From: Xestospongia bergquistia
Taxonomy: Eukaryota > Porifera > Demospongiae > Haplosclerida > Petrosiidae
DNA length: 64,000 nucleotides
NCBI GenBank assembly: GCA_963965975.1
Contig: OZ014420.1
Location: 6,102,001 to 6,166,000, forward strand
Reading direction: 5' to 3'
The position numbers were made by a program, and so were the translations under genes. Positions 16,064-27,993 of the stretch are shown one piece after another (the stretch's first letter is position 1; the number at the start of each line of letters is the position of its first letter). A model generated the notes under the pieces. The model saw nothing but the letters and a program-made list of their open reading frames with translations, was not told the origin of the DNA and ran no database searches.

Positions 16064-19000
16064 CTATTGTGTATGTTGCTTCTCTAAAGATTCAATCACC
16101 TCACTTGGAAATTCGTCTGCGTGTACTTTCATGTATTTCAATACATACTCATCTGCATCTGTGATTATAAAGCTATGTTTGAATACTTCAATCACTGAGC
16201 CAATTGCAAAATCTTGTGGTTGGTAGAAGTCAGGATTGTCTGTAGAACTACCTGGCTTAGCAACTCGTGTTCGTTCCAAGAACTGACCTCCACGTAATCC
16301 AGAATTGCTAAGGAAAGAATAATAACAATTAGTATAGGTTTTAATTAAAGGGGCAACTTCTTTTTTAAATTAAAGCTAAGTCAGGTAATATCCCTAGTCT
16401 CAGTTTAGGAGGCTCTGTTGTGTAATACCATTTCATGTGAAACTATTACTGTGTCATGATATCCAATAACATTGTGCAAGTAACCTAATTCCCCTAACAA
16501 CACTAATCTCTTGTATTTACAAATGTTTACTAAAGCTTTTACACAATATCTCGATATAATAGAACCATTTTCATACACGAGGCAATCAATTACTCCTTTA
16601 CAGAATAGAATAGCTGTTAAACTAACAACTGATAACTCCTTGTATGTCTATTGTGATTACTTTAGTATAACTTTACGGAAGGAGCATCATCTTGGCAACT
16701 AGACTATTTGTTTATTGCTAACAAAAGTGATCAATACTCATCTGTATGTACACATGGCATTAATCTTATTATACCCCAGATCATAACAAGGACTGCCTAG
16801 ATGTCCAATAATAGTGTGGCGATGACTAACTGATAGACATAGCACTCTACACTTCAGAGCCTCCAGTGGGCGACCTTATATAATTATATTTTAAAACTTA
16901 GTAGCTGGTCACATGTCACGTTTTTCTTATAGTGACTAAATATACAAAGCATAGCTTAGTCGGCACTGTACACTAATTGTGCATCGATCACACCACTTTA
17001 TATATCCCAGTAGATTTTACTTTAACTCGTGTCATCTTTTAATCTTTTCTCAGTATGATTCCATACATGTACATGTAATCAAGTACATGCACAAGTGTAT
17101 TTTTGAGTACATGTGTATTTTGGTAGTTTACTAATAAGCCATACAATGCATGAACCTGTATATGATAATGCTTGTATATTCCGAGGGATACCTCATTGTT
17201 GACTTACATTGGTAACCTTATACATGTAAGGTTTTGTACCAGATGTGACTTAAGTGTATTGGTTTGGTGTATCTAATTATAACCTATATTATGTGTCATA
17301 TCTTTGGCTTCAAAACTATACAAGTTTCATCCTGTGTGGTAGTATTCTCACACTTACCGTTGTGGTGGTTCGTAGATGCTCATTGTGTCATCTGACAACC
17401 AAAATGAAATAATAAATTTTCTATTCTGGTCCACAGGAAATGTAGAATCCTAAATTTGTAAACAGTAGATACAAGGTCACCTTACTGAACATGAACTTTA
17501 CAATACACACTATGTTGTATTTCACATTGTACTCATTGTATTATTGATGATGTTGTAATAGTTTCACATTCACAATGTCTGCTTACCATAATAGCCGAAA
17601 ACCTTAATATCTTGCCGTCGTTTTCTAACATTTTAATGAAATCTTTTTTGGGAGGTTGTGGAATGAGAGAGAGACAGGACTGTTTGCTGTCCTCTAACGA
17701 ACCAAATCCATTGTAGGGTGGGAGTGGCTAATGAATAAAGAAAAATATTCCTGTTCATTGTGCAGGCATAGGCTATGTCTAAAACATACTAGTTGTAATG
17801 GTAGCTATCCTAGTTCAAAGTGTTAAGTACTGATATTTACTAGTTTAGAGCTTACTAATGGTAGCTATCTTAGATCACTGTATTGAGTACTAGTGTTTAC
17901 TAGTCTAGAGCTTACTAATGGTAGATATCCTAGGTTGCTGTGGCAAGTACTGACATTCATCTTATTAATGGTAGTTATCCTAAGACACTGGTAATAGTAC
18001 CTCCCTGTGGTAAATACTAACTACATATAAATAATCCTGACATCCACTGACACGGATTCAGTTAATGTCATTATTTCACAACACAAGACACTAATGTTTA
18101 CCAACTAACAAGTCGCTAGGGATATGAATGTGCATACATTGGTACTAATCAGTTTATTCTATCATACAACACGTCCAGCCCTTGTACTAAATACACACTG
18201 TTACTAGAATACTTTGTTTTTTTGTTCCCTCGTGTAATAAATCTAAAATCAACCGTTTTGTTATCTATGATGTAATATTAATTTGTCTACAATGACACCA
18301 AAGAGGACCTCCCCACGTCAACAATTCTCATTCCCTATACTGAACTGTCAGTCAAAGCAAACTATTCACTTTGTCTAACGTTGTCAACCACTCCCAGACA
18401 CTGTAGCCACGACAATCCATTATCACTTGCTGAGCTTGGCAGCCAAATGATACTCTTTCACATGACAAGCGATACCCATAAAACTTGTGGGCAGTGGGAA
18501 AAGGTAACCAATGGAATTATTAAAATTTGTAGGTGTACATAATTAAATGACAAACTTGTTCTATGTACATGTATGCACATTGTAGAAAAACATGATTGGG
18601 ACATATATGCAGTGATCAAGTACATGTACATGCCAAGTACAAGTACATGTACATTTGTATCATTATGTTCTTACTGGTTCAACATGTTGAGGTTTTGGTT
18701 TTGTAACAGAAATAACTTGAGGTTGCTCGATATTTAAACATTTTTCATAATATTGACGCGTAAACTTGTCACAATCATAACTGGAGAGAGAGAGATGTGA
18801 ATAACAACACCTTATAGTACAGGACAAGTAACTAACATGAGGAATTTCCTGCCATTAATGTTAATGGTTTTTCCTATACCCAGACAAGATGGAGTCAACC
18901 ATTCACTAACTTCATCTTCCGATACTTCAAGGACAGATGATGGAAAATTGGCTAGTGAGAGAAACACAGAAAAATAAAAGTGCCCTATTAATAGATTACA

Positions 19001-20926
19001 TATATATAATTATATATCAATATTTACAAAACAGACCCTATTGGTAAGAAAAAAAATATACAAGTTGCTTCATTTCCTGTTTTTGCTAATATTGACTACA
19101 ATTCGTGTGTACAGGTGGCTGGCTACTTACATGGTAACAGTGACCTGTCCTTTGGCAATTTCTGACGACATAAAAGGACTGGAAAAGGGTCACGCCCATC
19201 ATTAGGTTCGTGGACCTCTCGTACTTCCACTGTGTCATCAACCAGATAATAATGGAGTATCTATAAATAGCATTGCCAAGTTACATTCTATCATGTTGAA
19301 AGATAACTCATTCCTTATTGGGCTCTCATGATATTTAATACCTTATATAGAAACATTGAATGTTTGTTAGTGTACAAGTATGCTAGCTATAAGTAATTGT
19401 GTCTACATAATAATATGGCTTGATATCAATATAGGACATCTGATCAATATTGAATGTGTGCATTAACTTTATTATATGTGTACTCTGGATTATTCTGTAT
19501 TGAAAAGAACATTGCTAAATGTTTATCTTTCAGTATATACATATAATTAGCACCATCAATAGAAAGTTGATTCAACTAATTTCATAACTTACCACAAGCA
19601 CATTCAGTCTTTGATGCAACCGCATGTACGTAATTCTATTAACCTCTATGTTGTCAACACCTCTAGACTACTATTAGTATAATTATTATATATATTTTAT
19701 TTATTATATGAAAGATTACTGGCAAGACACTTCCTGTTCTAGAGATATTCATCTACATGTACTTACATAAGGTCGTATTTCTCCAAACATATTATCACGG
19801 TCGTCCCAAACACAATAAAATCTCAAAACTTTACGATCCATTTCTATGAATTGTTTTAGTTTGTCAAATATGGACGGTGTCTTGTACGTATACAGAGGTC
19901 GTTTACGGGATTGATTATAGGGGTCACTGGGTGGTTCCTCAGGAGGATTCAACTCGATACCCTCACTGTTCATGAATTCCTGTGGAAATATGACAATAAT
20001 ATGAGTATTAAAAGGTTCATTAATAAACACTAATCATCTACATTATAGTTATTTGTAATTATGAATGAGTGAACAGATAGAGGATGAAAGGATGGATGGA
20101 TAGTTGATAGATTACTAGATTAACAGATGAATGGACAAATGAATTAATATTTATAATGTTTTTCATTCTTATCTTACTGTTGTCCATTTATCACAATTAT
20201 AAATATGGAATATTTTGCCATAAAAAGCCACATCAATACCAAGGTTCAAATCTTTCCAGTGCCAGCAGTCTCCCAAATCATTACATGGTAAACGATGTCG
20301 TTTTATCAACTTCCCTTGTGGAATACCACTAAATAAACCAATAATGTATATATAACCTTATTTGGTAATAAATGGTTCACCTGTTCTCAACGGGTGGTTC
20401 TACAACAGATATGGAATCATCTTCTAAGTAGTAGAAGATTTTGACTAATCTGACACGATAGTATTCTTCAGGTCTCTCATGAACTGTCTGTTTGAAATAG
20501 CCATCAAATTTGAGTACCTAAAATAGGAAACTTCAAGATAATTTTAGAATCTTCTTGAGTTAATGGAAGTTGCATGCCTGGATCTTTACATAACCTTTTT
20601 GTCGAAGGCCACATGAGGTGGTATAAATTCCACTGGAGCAGGTCGGGAAGAATTTCCATATGTCAGTGTTGGATGCATGTTGGATAACTCATCCAGATCT
20701 GCTTCGGTGAGCTGGTTGATTGTAATGGGTTCACCTCCTATGCCTACAGTCGGACGTATTGGTAGGGCATATCCATTTTTATAGGTGAGATATTGGCTTC
20801 GATGAAACTTAGTCTGCTACAAAAAGAGAGCATTTTAATTGCAATGTCATTATACTTGTAGCTTACTGTGGGGTCTGTGAATGAATTACCAGGAAGAAAG
20901 GGTAATACTGCTGTTTTTTCACTCAT
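16064..20926 (-). CDS. EFHC1: EFHC1-like axonemal protein with three DM10 domains, no EF-hand tail
   Basis: Ciliary doublet-microtubule inner protein (myoclonin family). Eleven exons: 20867-20926, 20595-20816, 20381-20517, 20178-20328, 19767-19979, 19131-19260, 18837-18951, 18675-18780, 17587-17727, 17358-17449, 16064-16307; total 1611 nt, 536 residues. It starts [16 protein letters not shown]; then [25 protein letters not shown] and [19 protein letters not shown] lead into the first DM10. [18 protein letters not shown]...[20 protein letters not shown] opens the second. [13 protein letters not shown]...[10 protein letters not shown] and [25 protein letters not shown] form the third. Vertebrate EFHC1 has about 640 residues and ends in EF-hand sequence; this one stops at KQHTQ right after the third DM10. 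EFHC2 is the alternative assignment. The promoter carries an RFX X-box (20975-20988), fitting a ciliary gene. Confidence 0.9.
17788..17990. repeat. Four-copy 60-bp tandem repeat in EFHC1 intron
   Basis: The phrase AATGGTAG(C/A/T)TATCCTA recurs at about 17797, 17857, 17917 and 17967. The first three units are spaced exactly 60 bp apart; the fourth is shortened to about 50. Units share CTTACTAATGG and GTACT(G/A)...TTTACTAG. It lies in the intron between 17728 and 18674. Confidence 0.85.
18540..18655. repeat. ACATGTACAT-rich low-complexity patch
   Basis: Intronic stretch with many copies of the palindrome TACATGTA and GTACAT. A similar patch is at 17060-17120. Probably simple-sequence expansion. 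Confidence 0.6.
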
Positions 20927-20974
20927 AATGAACTACTAACTGTACAGCATGTACAGATTGTTATTTGCAAGTTA

Positions 20975-20988
20975 GTTACCATGGCAAC
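20975..20988. promoter_or_regulatory. RFX-factor X-box
   Basis: GTTACCATGGCAAC matches the RFX consensus RYYNYY-N(1-3)-RRNRAC at every position with a 2-base spacer. It lies about 50 bp upstream of the EFHC1 start codon, the usual place for X-boxes of ciliary genes. Confidence 0.75.
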
Positions 20989-20995
20989 ATTGTAC

Positions 20996-21082
20996 TTACT
21001 GCGCATGCTCAAACGTGGTTAGTATACGGAAAATACATTTTCTGTTTTGAACATACCACGTGTTTACGAGCATGCGCAGTAA
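20996..21082. promoter_or_regulatory. Imperfect inverted repeat with NRF1-like cores and an E-box
   Basis: Left arm 20996-21018 reads TTACTGCGCATGCTC then AAACGTGG. The right arm 21056-21082, reverse-complemented, reads TTACTGCGCATGCTC then GTAAACACGTGG. Spacer is about 37 bp. Each arm has an NRF1-like palindrome, and the right arm has CACGTG. Confidence 0.7.
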
Positions 21083-21254
21083 ATTTGCTGCGTAGTGATA
21101 CGTGAATACGTATGAATAATAATTATTGTTAAAAATTAAAAATAACTTTCTACGAGCCCCACCTGGTCAGTGGTTAGTGGTTACTATATAAAGTTAGTTG
21201 AGCTCACGATTAGCTCATTCACAAGAGAAAACGTTTATTAAACTGAATTCTAAA

Positions 21255-24063
21255 ATGGCCAAGCGTCTACCTCCAGGATTTTACAGTATTCAACTAGACA
21301 GTACGACCTGGGAAGTACCCGAGAGATATCAGGAGCTGAAGTCACTTAATTCTGGTCAGTTAATTTGGATTTCATTACACCATCTTTTACTTTAACTCTT
21401 TATAGGTGCATATGGTCAAGTATGTTCAGCATTAGACACTCATTATGATATCAAAGTAGCAATCAAAAAGCTTCATGCTCCTTTTGATCATCATCACCAT
21501 GCCAAAAAGGCCTACAGAGAATTAAAGATCTTGCGGCATATAAAACATGAGAATTGTATAGGTTTGCTGGATGTTTTCACACCAGCTGAGTCTGCAAAGG
21601 AATTTCGTGACTTCTATATGGTGATGCCTTTGATGAGCATTGATCTGGAAAAATTACTGAAAGGTTAGTAATAATACAGTCATTATATTGAGTAAATATA
21701 ATGTAGAGAAGTTGAAAATAGTTATAAATAGTTAAAATAGTAATTCAAATCAGTCAATGAGCTAGATCATAAAATGTATTACATTTTTTTCTTCATGTTG
21801 ACTGAAGTGAGTACTCAGAGTGAATTGCATCAGTAAACAGCTGCTTATTTAATTTTATTAAGTCACAGGAGTATTCTAACTGCCATTTTTGAAGTAGTTG
21901 ACATTTTTTTCTATCAAACAATCATTATTAATAATTGTAATTAGTTCTGTTACAATAATAGTTAATGTACTTTCAATTTACTTAAGTATCCAGGATATTT
22001 ATATTGTTAACAAAACATACGTAATAAACAAATTAGATTGCAACCAGTCTTATCTTAGATCATTACTAGTGATTTAATGAAATTCCCCAAGTTGTTACAT
22101 CATCCACACTATAAATTACATTTATGGTAATATACTCTGAAATGGCCGTGATAACTAGCAGAAAGTATCAGGTTCCTGTTTATATTGACCTGACGAGATA
22201 ATTGAATTGACCATAATGAGCTTTCATAGTTCTCCCACTCATAACCTCTTGGGACATTTTTACAGGATGTGTGTCATAATTAATATTAGACACATGTACA
22301 TATTCTGTTTGCATCTGCTGTGATGAGTGAACAGCTAGTAATTATTGTTAAGGTTTGTAAGAGTCTCCATAAGTAGTACTCTATAGGATATACTTTAAAT
22401 AAAAAAGTTAGAATGACCATAGAGATTAATTAAATATTCATATTTTGTGGTTTGCCTATATAAATTCTTGGTAAGTAATCTTATCTGTGAATTTATATAA
22501 TTGCCTCATGTTTAACCACAAAAGTAATATGATCCATTGTAACATCTCAGCACTAGTAATTGATACTCTTATTGAAACAATATCTTTCTTAGATCAACAT
22601 CGTTCAGGACGCAAGATACTCAGCGATGATCATATTCAGTTCTTACTTTATCAAATACTTCGTGGTCTCAAGTATATCCATTCTGCAGGGATTATACATC
22701 GTGACCTGAAACCTAGCAATATTGCTGTCAATCCTACATGTGATTTGAGAGTAAGTCATGTGACAATTTATGTGACACCTGTTATTACCAAAACAATAGC
22801 TCATGACATCCTTTAGAACTTCATGAATGTTATTATCAAATTATATAGGAAGATATGTGCATGACCTGTCATCCACATAATCACTTTAAAAATCATTAGC
22901 ATTTTAACATCATTGCATTATTCCTCTTTCTTCTAGATACTTGACTTTGGGTTAGCTAGACCATCTGATGATGATATGACTGGCTATGTAGCCACCCGTT
23001 ATTGGAGAGCACCTGAGATATTACTGAACTGGAGGCATTACAATAAAGAAGGTAATTTTCTAAAAATACAAACAAATCTAGTTTTTGGCTACTGTTAGAT
23101 TTCTTTTCCTGTATAAAGTTTACCTAAGTTTTTGATCTTTTATATGTTCCTGTATCTGTTGTAATGTATAATTTTCCCTTCACATCTTTTGATGTATGGT
23201 AAACAAAGTCTCTATGCATAACAGTTGTTCCTAGATTTTATGAATGAATCCAATACAATTAAATGCATTATTTTTGAGTTCAATGCTCCATCTGCTCAAC
23301 TTTAACCTTCCTGTTGTACTCAGTAACCTTTACTATACCATAGTAGCCTCAGGTAGCACTTATAAGTGTTATCATTACATTCCATAATATTGTTTTTACA
23401 ATAAGATGATTCATGCAATGCCATTCATGTTTTGTCCTGGTCAATATTATTCATTGTGTAAGTGTTGATTTCAATTGTTTTGATTGCTGTGCTGTTATAT
23501 GTAAACTTTAAACTTCGCACTCATCTGTTTGAAGTTTAATTAATAATTGATAGCTGATGTTGACATTACTTTTATTCCTTTTTTTAGTTGACTTGTGGTC
23601 TGTGGGTTGCATAATGGCAGAATTATTGTCTGGTACTGTCCTTTTTCCTGGAGACAATCAAATTGAACATTTACACAAAATTTTTGAGGTCATGGGTACA
23701 CCCAGTAAAGAGTTAATATCAAAGATCTCAAGCGAAAAAACTCGGCTGTACATTGAATCCTTAAAGCCCATTCCAAAAAAAGATTTACGAAATTTACTTG
23801 ATATAAAGAACCCAAAAGCAGGAGACCTCATTGAAAAACTCTTAGTCATGGATCCTGATTCAAGGATAACAGTTGATGAAGCATTGGAACATCCTTATTT
23901 CTCACAGTTTCATGACCCAGATTATGAACCCACAGCTCCTTTGTACAATGATGACTTTGAAGACTTAGAATTAGAGGCTGGTGGCTGGAAAAACTTAGTA
24001 TGGAAGGAGATTTCAAAATTTGAACCTGATGTATCTCTGTATTCACAATTACTTGAAGTATAG
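21255..24063 (+). CDS. MAPK14: p38 mitogen-activated protein kinase
   Basis: Cytoplasmic/nuclear stress-activated Ser/Thr kinase activated by dual phosphorylation of Thr-Gly-Tyr. Five exons: 21255-21354, 21406-21663, 22593-22750, 22937-23051, 23588-24063; 1107 nt, 368 residues (human p38alpha 360). Seen: [13 protein letters not shown], modified Gly loop NSGAYGQV, VAIKK lysine, [45 protein letters not shown], and [11 protein letters not shown], whose TGY marks p38 rather than ERK (TEY) or JNK (TPY). [14 protein letters not shown] and a CD-like acidic FHDPDYEP follow. Oddities: the first Gly of the Gly loop is Asn, the CMGC segment reads RYWRAPE instead of RWYRAPE, and about five residues are inserted before [10 protein letters not shown]. 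The ATG is preceded by a TATA box; introns reach 930 bp. Vertebrate paralogue level is not implied. Confidence 0.93.
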
Positions 24064-24342
24064 ATTTTTATTGCATTAATTATTATTAACAAACTTCACT
24101 TATTTTGAAACCTTTTTTTTATCCTGAACATATGACCACAAAACACGCTATGTTTCTGTTTAAACATATTTAATTGGTTCAATTGTACTAAAATTATATA
24201 TAATATCAATGTATATTTTACCTATTATTTCTTTACTATTTATCACATAAAATGCATAAAATAAAATCAAACAAAAATAAAAGTGTTCTAATATTAAAAC
24301 ATGACAAAATATTGATCACAAAACTTATTTATCAATTATGAA
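24064..24342. other. Convergent spacer (p38 / receptor copy 1)
   Basis: About 280 bp of very AT-rich 3'-flank with AATAAAA-type signals near 24250-24280. No gene seen. Confidence 0.5.
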
Positions 24343-27300
24343 TTATTTGTCAATTATATTTAAGGCTGAGTCTCTAAATCGACTTGGAGAGTATGTCCTT
24401 TGTATGATCTTAATCCTGGGTTCAAATTGTTTATCTGATTCAGAAGTTGAGTCTTTGTGCATAGCTTGGTCTGAAAGCTCTATATTTGCAGTCATTTTTG
24501 GCCCAAACCGATCTTTATACCTTTCCAGTAGAACACACCAAAAATACTTGTAAAAGTGATAGCATAGTAAAACAGCATAAACGATAACATTAAGACTTGC
24601 AATAATGGTTGTTATTATTTCATTTATAGCAGAGTTTTGTTTGGAAAAAAAAGCCATCAAGAATAGACTCAGCAGTGTCCATATATCAAGAACGTGAATA
24701 TGAGGATGCCTTTTTCGATGGTACACGTACCCAGTACTTAATAAGAGAGTCAACACAATACAAATAACAGAGAGTACTGATAAGCTAGCATCCTCATTGT
24801 CAGAAAGGGAAACAATAAGTGCTAATACTAACCTAACTAGTAACAAAAAACCAACCCAAAACCGAAATTGATTACTGTAAGGTCCACCATATGCATCGTG
24901 AAATGGTTTCATTTTTGCAATACAGACACGTATGCATTTTAACTTTTGGAGCCATTCATACCTTTCGCAAAGGGGAAAAATAAGTAGATAAATAGTGTAA
25001 GGAATGATAAGAAAAGTGATAATCCCAATCGAAACTGCTAGAAGTATAGAATGGCACATGCTCTGGTATTCAATGACAGGTGAAAAATACCAATAAATAA
25101 TTTTATTCTCTCCACAATTGGCCGTAGTTCGATATAGGACAAGAATTACAATTCGTACCAGCTTATAGTACGACAGCAACATAAGTGTTGCTAACGATGG
25201 TACGATTCTGGGACCGAGAACATTAGATGCACGTTTAGAGTAATGACAAATAAAAACAGTGATACCCATTATAACCCACAGGTAAATAGGATAGACAAAC
25301 TGGAGCCCTAATTTCAAACAAGCATCCATTTCTTCAAAAAAGCATGTTGGAATTCCAAAATCAAGATTAAAGTGATAGAGAAAAATTTGTATATAAATAT
25401 TCTTGCCATTTGGAAAGAAAATACTCTCATACAACTGAACAATATTGGCCCAGAAGATGATGCCATTTGCAGTTGCCATGGCTACAGTGAAATTGAGAAC
25501 CAAGATTTCAAAAGTCAACAGTATACCTCCAATGGCAAAGACAATAAAAAGACTTAAATGTCTATTATTTTCACACTTTTTACAGCTATTGGACCCAAGA
25601 ATGAGGCTATGCCCCTCTTTACAACCACCACACAACCAGCCAGCATGATTGTTATTGCACTGAGCATCAAAATCATTTGCTGTGATTGTAACAGTATCAG
25701 ACTTACAGAAATCCTGTGGACACTTTTCTATAGTAATGCAATCATTGCTGGTAGCATTTGCAAACGGACTAGTTGTTCCAATCCATATATCTCCTTCTCG
25801 TGTAATAGTACCAGCAGCCACATCACAATCAATATTATATTTGTCATAGAGAAATTTACTGGAACAAACACAGAAACCAGTTTCATTGGAAAGCTCGAAT
25901 CCAAACGGACAAAGATTGATTTGGACTTCAACAACCACTAGCTCTGAAGTAGGTGTAAGTTCATCAGCGTAAAATTTGAATTTTAAAGTACGATTAAGTT
26001 TGTCCTTCACTGAAATCATGATATCAGCTCGTGTACATTCTGTGTGATTGTAATGTTTCAAAATATCATAGTCTTTAATATAGATAAATCCAATACTGGG
26101 AGAATTCTGTTCACCAACTAATGTTACATCAACAGATATTGTTTCTCCTGGCATGGCACTTAGTCTAGTATAGTTAATATGGCATTGAGGTTGACCATTT
26201 TCACATAAACATACTCTAATTGGTCTTGATGTAATGACAGGCTCACTATTACCTCTATTTTTGTACTCAAGTATTAAAGTGTTGCAAACCTCAAACAGAT
26301 TTCCATATATCCCTGAACCAACTAAGCCAGCTGTGTTATTATGAAAACTTAGTCTAGAGGATGATGCGTCCACAGCATGATAAAAACAACCTAAGTAACT
26401 AGAAGGAGTGTATATCCCTCCTCCCTTTAAAGTGGCTGAGTTTGCTTCAAAATGAACCGATACATTTGGTTGATCCAATAAAAGCAGTGTTGCCCCAATA
26501 ATACGAATACCTCCACCAATTAAGTTTGAGTTATTGTAAAACAAATTGTTCATACCACGAAATGTTATTCCTGAAGTTAAGGCAGTCATACCAGATACAT
26601 TTGCATCGTTTTTAAGAACTTGTAAATCACGAAATACAACACTCTCTGTGTAAAGAATACACACAGCACATGTGTGTATATTTAAATGATTATAACGTGT
26701 CTCTTGAACTGTGACATTGGTTATATAAAATTTAGCTGGCTGTTGTAACCCCAAGAAAGGATGATATTCATCACTTGATACTAACGGTTGTATCCACAAT
26801 CCTGAGTGATCATTCCCAGTTATTGAACACGAGTCCATGTACACTAAACCTGTTATAGCCAGTAAAATACCACCATTGACATTGTAACTAATATTGCTAT
26901 TGGTGATATTAACGATACATGTGGTACAGTCACTAGGTAATAGAGCATTATTAATATTTCGTACTATGGTCAATCCACCAGCCATAAGCGTATTAGTGTT
27001 TGAAGTGACTGAATCAGTTGGCAGTGCATTACTAGAAATAATATTGCTGAGCTTAATGTTGTAATACATAATCAACTCACTTACTACAATGACCATATTT
27101 GGAGTTGTGTTATTGTATGTGGTCACATGATCTAGCATAATAGTCACACCATCTTGATACACTCCTATATAAAGAGCACCCTTAAGAGACTGCGAGAAAG
27201 TAATTAGGCTGTTTTGGATCATTAGTTTTGGAGTAAACATCACTGTTTCAATTGAAGTGTTACTATAACAAGCACTCTCCATGTCAATAATATCATATTC

Positions 27301-27876
27301 TATGAATAACCCTCCATACTTGAAAGAGGAATATCTAATATCCAATGTGAGAGTATTGGTTGCAAACAGTACAAAACCTTGCTGTGGCATAGCCTTGATG
27401 ATAACCATTGACTCTAGTGTCAAGTTACACACATTTTCAACAGAAATTGAAATTGGTTCACATGACAAAATTGTCAAACCTCTCAGTAAAACATTTGATG
27501 AATTTATGATCTTTATACCAATTTCCTCCTCCTCATCATCACATTCTAGTTGGTGTCTCTCATTTTGTTCATTGATATTGTTTTGACTTGGAAATGACTG
27601 CAAACTTACATTCGTGTAAGTCTCAATTAAGATGTTGTCTTCAATAGTGTGTGTTCCCTCCATGAAGTAAAAAATAGTATGATCAGTAAAATAAGCATTT
27701 CTGATATAAAAAGACAGATTGTGACAGATAGTGTCGTTTCCATCTGGACAAGGTGTTCCATTGGGTGCTGAGACATAGTACACACTAGCAGAAGAGAGTA
27801 CTAGGACTAGAAACAATACAAACATACTGTAAGCTAGAGCCATGTTTAATGTTGAGCAATCAACACAGTCAGTCAC
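24343..27876 (-). CDS. Beta-helix / Cys-rich / multi-pass membrane receptor-like protein, copy 1
   Basis: Single open frame of 1177 codons, no introns, unlike nearly all neighbours. Signal peptide or anchor at about residues 12-35 (FVLFLVLVLSSASVYYVSA), then YVSAPNGTPCP and ICHNLSFY shared with the other three copies. Residues about 60-530 are short Asn/Ile/Leu-rich strands with many NxS/T sites and GGG(I/L) turns, typical of right-handed beta-helix folds. A Cys-rich region (CPFGFELSN...CVC, CPQDFC, WLCGGCKEGHSLILGSN) is followed by about 8-9 hydrophobic segments including DAYGGPYSNQFRFWVGFLLL. The cytoplasmic tail differs from copies 2-4. It is the most divergent copy and ends 117 bp before copy 2. 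Location at the cell surface is inferred; no ligand or function can be named. An alternative start is the internal Met at residue 12, which begins a better signal peptide. Confidence 0.85.
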   Translation of the reverse strand: MTDCVDCSTLNMALAYSMFVLFLVLVLSSASVYYVSAPNGTPCPDGNDTICHNLSFYIRNAYFTDHTIFYFMEGTHTIEDNILIETYTNVSLQSFPSQNNINEQNERHQLECDDEEEEIGIKIINSSNVLLRGLTILSCEPISISVENVCNLTLESMVIIKAMPQQGFVLFATNTLTLDIRYSSFKYGGLFIEYDIIDMESACYSNTSIETVMFTPKLMIQNSLITFSQSLKGALYIGVYQDGVTIMLDHVTTYNNTTPNMVIVVSELIMYYNIKLSNIISSNALPTDSVTSNTNTLMAGGLTIVRNINNALLPSDCTTCIVNITNSNISYNVNGGILLAITGLVYMDSCSITGNDHSGLWIQPLVSSDEYHPFLGLQQPAKFYITNVTVQETRYNHLNIHTCAVCILYTESVVFRDLQVLKNDANVSGMTALTSGITFRGMNNLFYNNSNLIGGGIRIIGATLLLLDQPNVSVHFEANSATLKGGGIYTPSSYLGCFYHAVDASSSRLSFHNNTAGLVGSGIYGNLFEVCNTLILEYKNRGNSEPVITSRPIRVCLCENGQPQCHINYTRLSAMPGETISVDVTLVGEQNSPSIGFIYIKDYDILKHYNHTECTRADIMISVKDKLNRTLKFKFYADELTPTSELVVVEVQINLCPFGFELSNETGFCVCSSKFLYDKYNIDCDVAAGTITREGDIWIGTTSPFANATSNDCITIEKCPQDFCKSDTVTITANDFDAQCNNNHAGWLCGGCKEGHSLILGSNSCKKCENNRHLSLFIVFAIGGILLTFEILVLNFTVAMATANGIIFWANIVQLYESIFFPNGKNIYIQIFLYHFNLDFGIPTCFFEEMDACLKLGLQFVYPIYLWVIMGITVFICHYSKRASNVLGPRIVPSLATLMLLSYYKLVRIVILVLYRTTANCGENKIIYWYFSPVIEYQSMCHSILLAVSIGIITFLIIPYTIYLLIFPLCERYEWLQKLKCIRVCIAKMKPFHDAYGGPYSNQFRFWVGFLLLVRLVLALIVSLSDNEDASLSVLSVICIVLTLLLSTGYVYHRKRHPHIHVLDIWTLLSLFLMAFFSKQNSAINEIITTIIASLNVIVYAVLLCYHFYKYFWCVLLERYKDRFGPKMTANIELSDQAMHKDSTSESDKQFEPRIKIIQRTYSPSRFRDSALNIIDK

Positions 27877-27993
27877 TTCATAACATCCAATTAATGATCA
27901 CAAATGTGTCTGTAATAACTATGTACCACACAACTATTTACTACACACACAATGCATGAATAATAAATAATATATAACTTCATGAATAATAGG

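Larger units (their letters stand above)
20927..21254. promoter_or_regulatory. Divergent EFHC1 / p38 promoter
   Basis: 328 bp separate the two start codons. In order from EFHC1: an X-box (20975-20988), an inverted repeat with NRF1-like GCGCATGC cores (20996-21082), and a TATA box TATATAAAG (21185-21193) that points to p38, 62 bp before its ATG. The EFHC1 side has no TATA. Confidence 0.7.

Noticed and set aside
25558-25941. Plus-strand open frames antisense to the receptor genes (also 28469, 38254, 39541 and others)
   Set aside because: They mirror conserved codons of the minus-strand genes and recur only because those are conserved; no independent features.
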